A DNA stretch of 7,788 nucleotides, from the NCBI GenBank assembly GCA_005789375.1, contig SXXZ01000089.1:1-7788 (forward strand), given 5' to 3'. Under the pieces are notes generated by a model. That model saw only the letters and a program-made list of their open reading frames with translations, was not told where the DNA came from and did no database searches. Shown here piece after piece: positions 1 to 6,046 of the stretch. The DNA comes from Verrucomicrobiales bacterium (GTDB lineage Bacteria; Verrucomicrobiota; Verrucomicrobiae; Limisphaerales; UBA9464). The position numbers were made by a program, and so were the translations under genes. Positions within the stretch are counted from its first letter, which is position 1. Every line of letters begins with the position of its first letter.

Positions 1-2
1 GA

Positions 3-194
3 CGCTGGCACGTGGCTGTTCCCCGTTCAGTCGTGCAGCACTGGGCCAGTTCAGAAACCATCACCCTGGAATACCTCACTCCCTGGGGCACCCAACTTAT
101 CCTTGAGAAGGATCTTCCCCGGCGCCACCTCCGGACCGGGAACGGGGACACCGACAGCACGGCACATCAGAAGACTTCGCGAGCAATGCCGTAG
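3..194 (+). other. Possible 3' end of an unidentified plus-strand gene (weak)
   Basis: A reading frame is open from the left edge to a TAG at 192-194 and would give about 63 residues. The segment around 48-120 reads plausibly as protein (TITLEYLTPWGTQLILEKDL) with acceptable codon use. The later part becomes rich in Arg, Gly, Thr and Asp and is less convincing. It would overlap the convergent minus-strand gene ending at 167 by 28 bases. One minus-strand frame is also open across 1-166, so direction cannot be decided here. I recognise no family. It may be the tail of a gene, a decayed gene or non-coding DNA. Confidence 0.2.
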
Positions 195-625
195 AGCAGG
201 AGGAGAAGAAGGCTCAACGACAGCAGGAAACGGCGGCGGGCAATCTTGCGTTCGTAGCGGAGGGGACGCAAACCGTGAACCGAACCGGCCGCCATCAAGT
301 GAACCAAGCCGGAAGGGCGACGGGGTTGCCCCCCAAATCGCTGCACCCAGCGCTGCCAGGCCTCAACGAGGTTAAAACGATCAGTCGGCACGGACGACCC
401 TGATCGCGAGCCCGCCACACTCATGGGAGTCGGAGCCGGAACGGCACGCGGCGGAACTGCTCCGAAGGGCTGGGTGGCCTCTCGAGGGCGAGGCGGCAAG
501 AGTCGGGCCGGAGGCAGCGGCCGAGCTGAAAGGTCGGAGATGCGCCGCTGAATGACCTCGATTTCACGGTCCAACTCGGCCTGACGGACCGCCATCGGAT
601 CCTTTGCTTTAGTGAACCAAGCCAT
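167..625 (-). CDS. Small C-terminally anchored membrane protein, function unknown
   Basis: This encodes about 152 residues from the ATG at 623-625. A longer frame back to 679 exists, but it would run into the upstream gene and adds an unlikely W-rich leader, so I prefer the inner start. Residues 8-33 are a charged, heptad-like helix (AELDREIEVIQRRISDL). Residues 36-80 are Pro/Arg/Ser-rich and probably disordered. Residues 83-130 look folded and most constrained, with W90, W93 and the segment GLRPLRYERKIARRR. Residues 133-148 are a Leu-rich hydrophobic helix ending four residues before the C-terminus, preceded by a basic cluster. The expected topology is a cytoplasmic body anchored by its tail. 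It lies 19 bases after the gene at 645-1334, which has the same architecture, so the two are probably co-transcribed and may act together. I recognise no enzymatic motif. Confidence 0.75.
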   Translation of the reverse strand: MAWFTKAKDPMAVRQAELDREIEVIQRRISDLSARPLPPARLLPPRPREATQPFGAVPPRAVPAPTPMSVAGSRSGSSVPTDRFNLVEAWQRWVQRFGGQPRRPSGLVHLMAAGSVHGLRPLRYERKIARRRFLLSLSLLLLLLYGIAREVF

Positions 626-644
626 GATCTTCGATAGCCCGTGC

Positions 645-1334
645 TCAACGCTTGAGGGCCAGAACCACAGCCAAGGCAAAGACTCCCAGGCCGAGCAAGG
701 CCACCGGCCAATTGAAGGCCAAGCCCAGACGAGCCAATTGCGCGGTGGTCAGTCCGGTCAGCAGTGAAACGGGCGCAGCAGACCCAGTGGGCTGTCCGGC
801 AGCGGCCGAGCCCTCTTCCAACAGCGACCAAGCCATGCGCGCCTGGTTCCACTCCATTCGAGCATTTTCAATCGCTGCCAAGGCCCGGGCCAATTCTGTC
901 TCCCAAGTGGTGTCCGTCCAGGTCTGCTCGTTGAGTCCCTGCACATTGCCCAGCGCACCTCGCAACCCCTCTAGCGTGCGTCCCATTTGGAGAGCGTCTC
1001 GACGGAGATTCATCTCAGCCTGCTCGAGCAAGGCGACCCCCCGGAGAAGGTTCTGCAGCATCTCCTCGCGACCCGTGTGAAACTCACCGCGGCGGCGGCG
1101 CATTTCCTCGATGGCCGCCTTGGCCCGCTCCAGTTGCTCCTGGGCTTCGCGCAATTTGGCCAGGTCCTGCTGAGTGGCCGTCAATTGGCTATCGAGTTCT
1201 TCCCGTGTCGGAGCCCGCCCGGTGGCCCCGGACATCGACGGACTGGCCGTTGCCAGTCGTGGGGAAGATCCACCCGAGGTGCGCAGGTCGGTATCCACAA
1301 AATCAGTGCCGTCGAGAGCCATAAGTCGTGCCAC
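645..1334 (-). CDS. Coiled-coil protein with C-terminal membrane anchor, function unknown
   Basis: This encodes 229 residues from the GTG at 1332-1334, or 225 from the in-frame ATG at 1320-1322. Neither start has a clear Shine-Dalgarno, and the ATG is at least as likely. Residues 1-40 are Ser/Gly/Thr-rich and probably disordered. Residues 43-82 are a strong heptad coiled coil (EELDSQLTATQQDLAKLREA, continuing through EQLERAKAAIEEMRRRR). Two further amphipathic helices lie near 88-130 and 140-174 and carry W139, W144, W162 and W169. A Gly/Ala/Ser linker follows at 175-195. Residues 207-227 form one hydrophobic helix ending in LKR. There is no signal peptide, so the expected topology is a cytoplasmic helical domain tethered by its tail. 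The product resembles a scaffold more than an enzyme. It is followed after 19 bases by another tail-anchored protein gene and probably forms a two-gene unit with it. Confidence 0.8.
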   Translation of the reverse strand: MARLMALDGTDFVDTDLRTSGGSSPRLATASPSMSGATGRAPTREELDSQLTATQQDLAKLREAQEQLERAKAAIEEMRRRRGEFHTGREEMLQNLLRGVALLEQAEMNLRRDALQMGRTLEGLRGALGNVQGLNEQTWTDTTWETELARALAAIENARMEWNQARMAWSLLEEGSAAAGQPTGSAAPVSLLTGLTTAQLARLGLAFNWPVALLGLGVFALAVVLALKR

Positions 1335-1370
1335 AAAAGCTACAGAAATGGCCTACCGACGCAACGCGGA

Positions 1371-1383
1371 CGTTGGCACAACG
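1371..1383. promoter_or_regulatory. Short inverted repeat upstream of the tail-anchored pair
   Basis: CGTTG-GCA-CAACG is a perfect 5-base inverted repeat 37-50 bases upstream of the first candidate start (1334) of the minus-strand gene. A third CAACG copy lies at 1362-1366. It could be an operator or chance. I found no convincing -35/-10 pair in the whole 1335-1464 gap, which otherwise holds no gene. Confidence 0.15.
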
Positions 1384-1464
1384 CTCACAAAAACCCGCGC
1401 ACACCGAAACGATTCCGTAGGGAGGGAAGTCGTTTACAAATAATTGCGAACGATTGCGACGAGC

Positions 1465-2217
1465 TCACCACCAAAAATGAGGAGCCGATCCGTCGGTCCG
1501 GACCTCCTGCTGGGCAAATTTTCGAAACTCGGCATGCCCATCGAGCATCAGCACATTGCCGCCCGCCGGAAGCTGACCATTGAGGTGAGCCGAACTGTGA
1601 CCGGCCCATCCGCCATCCACTTTGGTGAAATTGCGGCCACCACCCGAGCGATTGGCCGAGTTCGACAAGGTGGCGTCAGCGACCACAACCCGCGAAGAGG
1701 GTCCCGGCTCAAACTCCTGACCAGCGATAATCCAGGGCTTAGGATTGAAACCCTCGGTGATATTGGTGGCCTTGATGCGCCCTGACCCTTTGAACGCCAC
1801 GGCGTAACCAATCACGCGGTATCCGTTGGCCGTTTCCCCCGCCACCTCATTGGTCACCCCCGTGGTGAACGACCAGAGTTGGTTGTTGTTCTGTTTTTCG
1901 AAACCCGGGCAGTACAAAATGCTCCGCTGGCCGCCGTTGACCACGAAGGCATTGGCCGCCTTGGCTGGAAGATCCCAGGGCCAAACAGCCCCCGTGCAAT
2001 CCGGAAACTGATCACGGTTATCGAACGCATACATCCGCACGGCTAACCCCAGATTGCGCAAATTGCTGGAGCACTTTGTCACAACGGCCTTGCTCTTGGC
2101 CTTGGCCAAGGCGGGCAAGAGCATCCCGGCTAAAATGGCGATGATGGCGATGACCACTAGCAGTTCGATCAAGGTGAAGGCGCGGCGGGCCAAAAGGGTA
2201 GACGGAGTCCTCTTCAT
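1465..2217 (-). CDS. Type IV pilin-like pseudopilin (prepilin-type N-terminal methylation domain)
   Basis: This encodes 250 residues from the ATG at 2215-2217. The frame extends upstream to 2331, but the inner start gives the standard short basic leader [13 protein letters not shown]. The prepilin peptidase site is RRA|FTLIE, with Phe14 at +1, the conserved Glu18 at +5 and Ala at -1 instead of the usual Gly. Residues 14-36 are the hydrophobic N-helix ([20 protein letters not shown]). After it come the family hallmarks C49, the [13 protein letters not shown] stretch, DN at 66-67 and FP at 71-72. The globular domain contains YCPGF (102-106). Near the C-terminus H211 is followed by [10 protein letters not shown] (219-228), a variant of the H-Xn-DG motif of processing-associated pseudopilins, and the protein ends FWW. 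Such proteins are very numerous in Verrucomicrobiota and Planctomycetota and are often orphans. No secretion ATPase, platform protein or peptidase gene is nearby. It is probably exported and anchored in the inner membrane; its specific role is unknown. Confidence 0.93.
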   Translation of the reverse strand: MKRTPSTLLARRAFTLIELLVVIAIIAILAGMLLPALAKAKSKAVVTKCSSNLRNLGLAVRMYAFDNRDQFPDCTGAVWPWDLPAKAANAFVVNGGQRSILYCPGFEKQNNNQLWSFTTGVTNEVAGETANGYRVIGYAVAFKGSGRIKATNITEGFNPKPWIIAGQEFEPGPSSRVVVADATLSNSANRSGGGRNFTKVDGGWAGHSSAHLNGQLPAGGNVLMLDGHAEFRKFAQQEVRTDGSAPHFWW

Positions 2218-2342
2218 AAGGCGGTCGGAAGTGCGGGATACATAGAGGACAGTGTGCAGGAGTAGGACCGGAGGCAATGGGCTAAACGCTGCTAAACACA
2301 AAACCCGCTGTAACCAGACCCACCCACCCATTTATTCGTGAC

Positions 2343-2370
2343 TTGAGCCTAATGAGGTTCTGGCTATGAT
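2343..2370 (+). promoter_or_regulatory. Sigma-70-like promoter of the 55-residue membrane protein gene
   Basis: TTGAGC at 2343-2348 and TATGAT at 2365-2370 are separated by 16 bases. The -10 matches five of six consensus bases and the -35 matches four of six. Transcription would start near 2377, only about two bases before the ATG at 2379, so the mRNA would be leaderless or nearly so. This is the best-matching promoter I found in the window. It lies in the 161-base gap divergent from the pseudopilin gene, for which I found no clear promoter. Confidence 0.45.
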
Positions 2371-2378
2371 CATCCGAC

Positions 2379-2546
2379 ATGAAGTTCATCGCGTCGCTCG
2401 CCTTTTTCCTCGTGACCACGGCCGTGCTGAGTGCCGGCATCGCCTGTACTGCCAGCGGCAAAGGGTACGGTGTCTTCCTGCTTTTGGGCGGCACAGCGAT
2501 CTTCGGCGGCCTGTTCGTGAAGTTTGGTTGCTTGGACCAACATTAA
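2379..2546 (+). CDS. 55-residue two-helix membrane protein, function unknown
   Basis: The ATG at 2379-2381 opens a 55-codon frame ending in TAA at 2544-2546. Residues 3-22 form one hydrophobic helix (FIASLAFFLVTTAVLSAGIA). A short polar turn (TASGKG) follows, then a second helix at about 31-48 (VFLLLGGTAIFGGLFV), then a tail KFGCLDQH. Cys23 and Cys51 flank the second helix. Helix lengths, the hairpin turn, the well-placed promoter and the hairpin after the stop make this a credible gene despite its size. Similar small proteins ending in a KFGCLD-like motif seem familiar to me from Verrucomicrobiota, but I cannot verify that here. The gene stands alone between the divergent pseudopilin gene and the exporter operon, 242 bases from the latter. 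No function can be assigned. The first helix could alternatively be an uncleaved signal sequence. Confidence 0.72.
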   Translation: MKFIASLAFFLVTTAVLSAGIACTASGKGYGVFLLLGGTAIFGGLFVKFGCLDQH

Positions 2547-2551
2547 GTCGC

Positions 2552-2567
2552 CCGACGGCCCCGTCGG
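2552..2567 (+). terminator. GC-rich hairpin after the 55-residue gene
   Basis: CCGACGG-CC-CCGTCGG is a perfect 7-base inverted repeat (six pairs plus a four-base loop when folded) starting 6 bases after the TAA. It is not followed by a proper T-run; only AATTATTTA occurs at 2578-2585. It may act as a weak intrinsic terminator or a 3'-end stabiliser. Confidence 0.35.
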
Positions 2568-2672
2568 ATCGCGGCGAATTATTTAGCGGGGCCTCAGTCG
2601 GTTGCGCCCCTCTGTAACGGGAAGCCCCCCAGACCGCGGGCACTCAGCCGATGAATTGACCCGAGTATCTCA

Positions 2673-2690
2673 GAAATTTCCGAAATTCGG
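2673..2690. promoter_or_regulatory. Operator-like symmetric element upstream of the exporter operon
   Basis: GAAATTTCCGAAATTCGG contains the palindrome GAAATTTC (2673-2680), the inverted repeat AATTTC-C-GAAATT (2675-2687) and CCGAA-A-TTCGG (2680-2690). It lies about 100 bases before the adaptor start, in the stretch where the operon promoter is expected. A weak -10-like CATTATAAG is at 2716-2724 with no good -35 partner. Binding by a regulator is inferred from symmetry and position only. Confidence 0.3.
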
Positions 2691-2788
2691 TGTCCGATCT
2701 GGGATAGGTTCAACGCATTATAAGCTGAACGACTCTCTTCCCTAAGCCTCCCAGGAACCCCCAGTCGAACCGTTTTCATTCCCTCCAA

Positions 2789-4063
2789 ATGTCTCATCGC
2801 CACATCCTCCCGTTGCTTGCGGCCGCCGCCCTGTTCGGTGCGGGCTGCAACCGCCAGAAGCCGATGACGGTGACTACCGAGAAGGTTCAACGTCGCAACC
2901 TCACGGAAGTAGTGACCGGGAGCGGCAAGCTGCAACCGGTGATGCAGGTGAAGATCAGCTCCGAGGTGGCCGGCGAGATCATCGACCTGCCGGTGAAAGA
3001 GGGGCAACAGGTGCACAAGGGCGACTTACTAGTCCGAGTGCGGCCCGACCTCTACGCCGCGGCCCTCCGCAGCCAAGAGGCCAGCCTGAAGTCATCGCAG
3101 GCCGACCTGCTGACCGCCGAGGCCAACGCCCGGAAGGCCGAAGCCGAACTCAAGCGCAACGAAGACCTCTTCTCCCGGCAACTCATCAGTGGATCGCTCA
3201 TCGATGAAATTCGAACCGGAGCTGAGGTTGCGCGGGCCAATGCCATCGCTTCGACTCAACGCATCGAGATGGCCCGGGCCAGCCTCAAGCGCTCGCAGGA
3301 GGATCTCGCCAAGACCATTATTTTCAGCCCCATTGACGGCACTGTTTCCAAACTCAATTCAGAATTGGGCGAACGCGTCTCCGGCACAGGTATGATGGCC
3401 GGTACCGACATCATGACCGTGGCCGACCTCACTAAAATGGAAGCCCGGGTTGAAGTTGGTGAAATGGACGTCGTACTCATCCAACCCGGGTTCAAGGCGC
3501 GGCTCGATGTGGATTCCTTCAAGGATCGAAAGTTCGATGGTCAGGTGACCCAAGTGGCCCGTTCGGCCAAGACCACCGCCAGTGGCTCCCAGCAAGAATC
3601 CACCAAGTTCGAGGTCCGTATCCGCATGGCCGACACAGGACTTTTCTTACCGGGCATGAGCGTGACGGCCGACATCGAGACGCGCTACCGGACCAATGTT
3701 ATTACTGTTCCGATTCAAGCCGTCACCACACGCATGCCCGGCTCCACGTCCACCGAACCCGACCCAAAGAAGACGGGGTCCACTTCGGAGGAGGACAAGG
3801 GACAAATCGAATTTCTGGCCGGCAAGAAGACTCGCAACGTGGTCAAACCCATCGAGGTGGTCTTCGTCCAAGAAACCGATAAAGCCAAAATGCTGCCAGT
3901 GAAACGGGGCATCAGCGACGACTCCCACTACGAGATCTTAGAAGGAGTGACCGAGGGACAAGAAATTATCACAGGGAACTTCAAGGCCGTCTCCAAGGAG
4001 TTGAACGACGGTTCGCTCGTCCAGCTCGAGGAGGCAAAGAAGGCCAAGGATTCGAAGCACTGA
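2789..4063 (+). CDS. MacA-like periplasmic adaptor (membrane fusion protein) of an ABC exporter
   Basis: This encodes 424 residues. The N-terminus is a short signal with a hydrophobic stretch at 6-18 ending in Gly-Ala-Gly-Cys20, so it is probably a lipoprotein anchored at Cys20, although Gly at -3 is atypical for a lipobox. Residues 53-84 form the first half of the biotinyl-lipoyl domain ([20 protein letters not shown]). Residues 88-175 form the alpha-helical hairpin that would contact an outer-membrane channel. Residues 178-213 complete the lipoyl domain ([12 protein letters not shown]), and 216-300 form the beta-barrel with FLPGMSV at 286-292. The membrane-proximal domain (303-411) is interrupted at about 317-353 by a polar low-complexity insert, which helps explain why it is longer than E. 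coli MacA (371 residues). A Lys-rich tail ends the protein. It lies 20 bases before the ATPase gene and should link the permeases to an outer-membrane exit duct. No Shine-Dalgarno precedes the ATG; the sequence there is CCCTCCAA. Confidence 0.93.
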   Translation: MSHRHILPLLAAAALFGAGCNRQKPMTVTTEKVQRRNLTEVVTGSGKLQPVMQVKISSEVAGEIIDLPVKEGQQVHKGDLLVRVRPDLYAAALRSQEASLKSSQADLLTAEANARKAEAELKRNEDLFSRQLISGSLIDEIRTGAEVARANAIASTQRIEMARASLKRSQEDLAKTIIFSPIDGTVSKLNSELGERVSGTGMMAGTDIMTVADLTKMEARVEVGEMDVVLIQPGFKARLDVDSFKDRKFDGQVTQVARSAKTTASGSQQESTKFEVRIRMADTGLFLPGMSVTADIETRYRTNVITVPIQAVTTRMPGSTSTEPDPKKTGSTSEEDKGQIEFLAGKKTRNVVKPIEVVFVQETDKAKMLPVKRGISDDSHYEILEGVTEGQEIITGNFKAVSKELNDGSLVQLEEAKKAKDSKH

Positions 4064-4083
4064 GCCGCTCACCTACCACGGCC

Positions 4084-4803
4084 ATGTCGCTCATCCGAAT
4101 CCAGAACCTGGCCCGCCGATACGTGATGGGCACCGAGACGGTGCATGCGCTGCGCGGGGTCTCAGTGCAAATCGAACGCGGCGAGTACTTAGCCATCATG
4201 GGGCCGTCGGGGTCTGGCAAGTCTACCCTGATGAACTTGCTGGGCTGCCTAGATACGCCCAGCGAGGGCAGCTACGAACTCAACGGCAAGGACGTGGCCC
4301 GGATGAGCGACAACGAACTGGCCGACATTCGTAACCGCGAGATCGGCTTTGTCTTTCAGAGCTTCAACCTACTGGCCCGGGCCGATGCTCTGCACAACGT
4401 CGAACTACCCCTGGTCTACGCCGGAGTCCCCCCGAAGGAACGGCGTGAGCGCGCTCGACAGACCTTGGTGAACGTGGGCCTCGGTGAGCGCATGCATCAT
4501 CGTCCGAACGAACTGTCCGGCGGACAACGTCAGCGCGTCGCCATCGCCCGGGCCTTGGTAAACTCCCCGTCCATCATCTTGGCCGACGAGCCCACCGGGA
4601 ATCTAGATTCTAAGACCGGCGTCGAAATTCTCAGCCTCTTCGAAGAACTGTCCCGTCGTGGGAACACCATCATCGTGGTCACCCACGAAGAAGAGGTCGC
4701 CCTTCACGCCCGCCGGGTCATCCGTATCCGCGACGGCCTGATCGCCGCCGATGAGACCAACCCACACCCGAGGGCCGTCGTCGCCTCGGTATCGGCACCA
4801 TGA
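4084..4803 (+). CDS. ABC exporter ATPase subunit, MacB/LolD type
   Basis: This encodes 239 residues, the usual length for a stand-alone ATPase of the MacB/LolD/FtsE group. All nucleotide-binding motifs are present in order: aromatic A-loop Tyr13, Walker [10 protein letters not shown] (40-48), Q-loop FVFQ (Gln92), signature LSGGQRQR (144-151), Walker B IILADEP (164-170, catalytic Glu169), D-loop NLD (173-175) and H-loop His201. The segment [20 protein letters not shown] (52-71) is typical of this subfamily. It should be a cytoplasmic homodimer that drives the two permeases encoded next. E. coli MacB has this domain fused to the permease; here they are separate. The stop codon overlaps the next start as ATGA (4800-4803), a sign of coupled translation. 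A 15-residue tail rich in Pro, Ala and Val follows the last domain strand and may vary freely. Confidence 0.97.
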   Translation: MSLIRIQNLARRYVMGTETVHALRGVSVQIERGEYLAIMGPSGSGKSTLMNLLGCLDTPSEGSYELNGKDVARMSDNELADIRNREIGFVFQSFNLLARADALHNVELPLVYAGVPPKERRERARQTLVNVGLGERMHHRPNELSGGQRQRVAIARALVNSPSIILADEPTGNLDSKTGVEILSLFEELSRRGNTIIVVTHEEEVALHARRVIRIRDGLIAADETNPHPRAVVASVSAP

Positions 4804-6044
4804 CCCTCCAGAGCGAACTGGGCGAATCGGCCCGCATTGCGGTGGCGGCCATCCGAGCCAACAAGCTGCGTTCAGGGCTGACCACCCTCGGCGTGGTGAT
4901 CGGCATCCTAACGGCCACGCTGGTAGGGACCATGATCAACGGCATGGGCGAGGCCTTCACCCGGTCGGTCTCTTCCATGGGCTCGGACGTACTCTTCATC
5001 GGCCGCTTCCCGTGGATGAGTTTTGAAGACTACCGAATTTATCGGAACCGGCGGGACATCACCTTCGCCCAGTACCGCGAGCTCGAGTCGCGCATGACCA
5101 CCGCCGCGGCCATCGCCCCTCAGTGCGAAATCCACCAATCATCGGTGACCTACGAACGTCGCCGGGCCAAAGGTGTCTGGCTCCTCGGCAATACTCCAGA
5201 ATCGCTCATTATCCGCGGTCTCACAGTCGCTCAAGGGCGTTGGATCAGCGCCTCCGACGTCAGTTCAGGTCGCCCGGTTTGCGTCCTCGGGTCTTATTTG
5301 GCCGAATCCTTCTTTCCGAACGACAACCCGGTGGGCAAGAAGGTCCGCATTAATGACACGCCTTATGAGGTTGTAGGAGTGCTCGACAAAATGGGCAGCA
5401 TGCTGGGCTGGAATCAAGACAACCAGGCCGTCATTCCCATTTCCCGTTTCCAAGACGACATCCAGCGCCGGCCCGACTACGTCATCACGGTCAAGGCTCT
5501 GAGCCCGGAGACCGTCTCCGAGACCCTAGAGGAGGCGCGGTCCCTCTTCCGCAGCATTCGCAAAATAGAGCCGGGCCGACCTGACGACTTCGCCATCAAC
5601 CAACAGGAGGCGATCACCAAGTTCTTCGACGGCTTCAAGGCGGTCTTGGGCAGCTTCGGCTTCTTTGTCACCGGCCTGTCTCTCTTCGTGGGCGGCATCG
5701 GCATTATGAACATTTTGTTCGTGTCGGTCACCGAGCGCACCAAGGAGATTGGTATTCGCAAGGCGCTGGGCGCCAAGCGCCGGTCCATCCTGACGCAGTT
5801 CCTCATGGAGGCCGCCGGAATCACCCTCTTGGCCGGACTCATCGGGGTTGGGATCGCTTGGCCCATCTCTTGGAAAATCGGCGAGATCGCACGAGCCAAT
5901 GGCTCCGTCTTCGAGGCACGCATGTCCTGGTGGATCGTAGCCCTGGCGCTCTTCGTCTCAGCCGCCACGGGCATGGTGGCTGGTTTCATCCCGGCTTGGA
6001 GGGCGAGCCGCATGAACCCGGTCGACGCGCTGAGATCTGAATAG
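4800..6044 (+). CDS. ABC exporter permease 1, MacB/FtsX fold
   Basis: This encodes 414 residues with the MacB layout. A short cytoplasmic N-terminal helix is followed by TM1 at about 25-46, a periplasmic domain at about 47-282 (MacB-PCD type), and TM2 (283-309), TM3 (336-357) and TM4 (376-398). The diagnostic coupling segment after TM2 is [20 protein letters not shown] (298-317), followed by [11 protein letters not shown] (318-328). The protein ends [17 protein letters not shown], as is usual in this family. Just after TM1 it carries RFPWMSFED (69-77), matched by a related motif in the second permease. The periplasmic part contains the common GRWISASDV and NPVGKKVRI segments. It is translated by ATGA overlap with the ATPase gene. 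It probably pairs with the permease encoded two bases downstream to form an asymmetric channel that moves a periplasmic or membrane-derived substrate outward by the MacB mechanotransmission mode. The substrate is unknown. Confidence 0.96.
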   Translation: MTLQSELGESARIAVAAIRANKLRSGLTTLGVVIGILTATLVGTMINGMGEAFTRSVSSMGSDVLFIGRFPWMSFEDYRIYRNRRDITFAQYRELESRMTTAAAIAPQCEIHQSSVTYERRRAKGVWLLGNTPESLIIRGLTVAQGRWISASDVSSGRPVCVLGSYLAESFFPNDNPVGKKVRINDTPYEVVGVLDKMGSMLGWNQDNQAVIPISRFQDDIQRRPDYVITVKALSPETVSETLEEARSLFRSIRKIEPGRPDDFAINQQEAITKFFDGFKAVLGSFGFFVTGLSLFVGGIGIMNILFVSVTERTKEIGIRKALGAKRRSILTQFLMEAAGITLLAGLIGVGIAWPISWKIGEIARANGSVFEARMSWWIVALALFVSAATGMVAGFIPAWRASRMNPVDALRSE

Positions 6045-6046
6045 CC

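Noticed and set aside
99..113. Small perfect hairpin ATCCTT-GAG-AAGGAT as a terminator of the minus-strand unit
   Set aside because: The stem has only 6 pairs, no T-run follows on the minus strand, and it starts more than 50 bases after the stop at 167.
421..852. Alternative minus-strand frame of 143 codons spanning the two tail-anchored genes
   Set aside because: It overlaps both better genes out of frame, and its translation is a low-quality mix rich in Gly, Arg and Ser with no domain-like pattern.
652..1080. Plus-strand frame of 142 codons opposite the coiled-coil gene
   Set aside because: It is the antisense shadow of the 229-residue gene, with an Arg/Ser/Pro-rich composition typical of GC-rich antisense frames.
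2318..2330. Three tandem CCCA units as a microsatellite or regulatory repeat
   Set aside because: It is only 13 bases long in an otherwise ordinary intergenic stretch; chance is sufficient.
2588..2610. GGGGC...GCCCC as a second terminator hairpin
   Set aside because: The stem has only 5 pairs with a 13-base loop and no T-run, and a better hairpin lies just upstream at 2552-2567.
2656..2661. TTGACC as the -35 box of the exporter operon promoter
   Set aside because: No TANNNT-like hexamer lies 15-19 bases downstream, so it does not form a promoter by this criterion.
5477..6013. Minus-strand frame of 178 codons opposite permease 1
   Set aside because: It lies wholly inside a confidently identified permease gene, and its translation is Met/Pro/Arg-rich without motifs.
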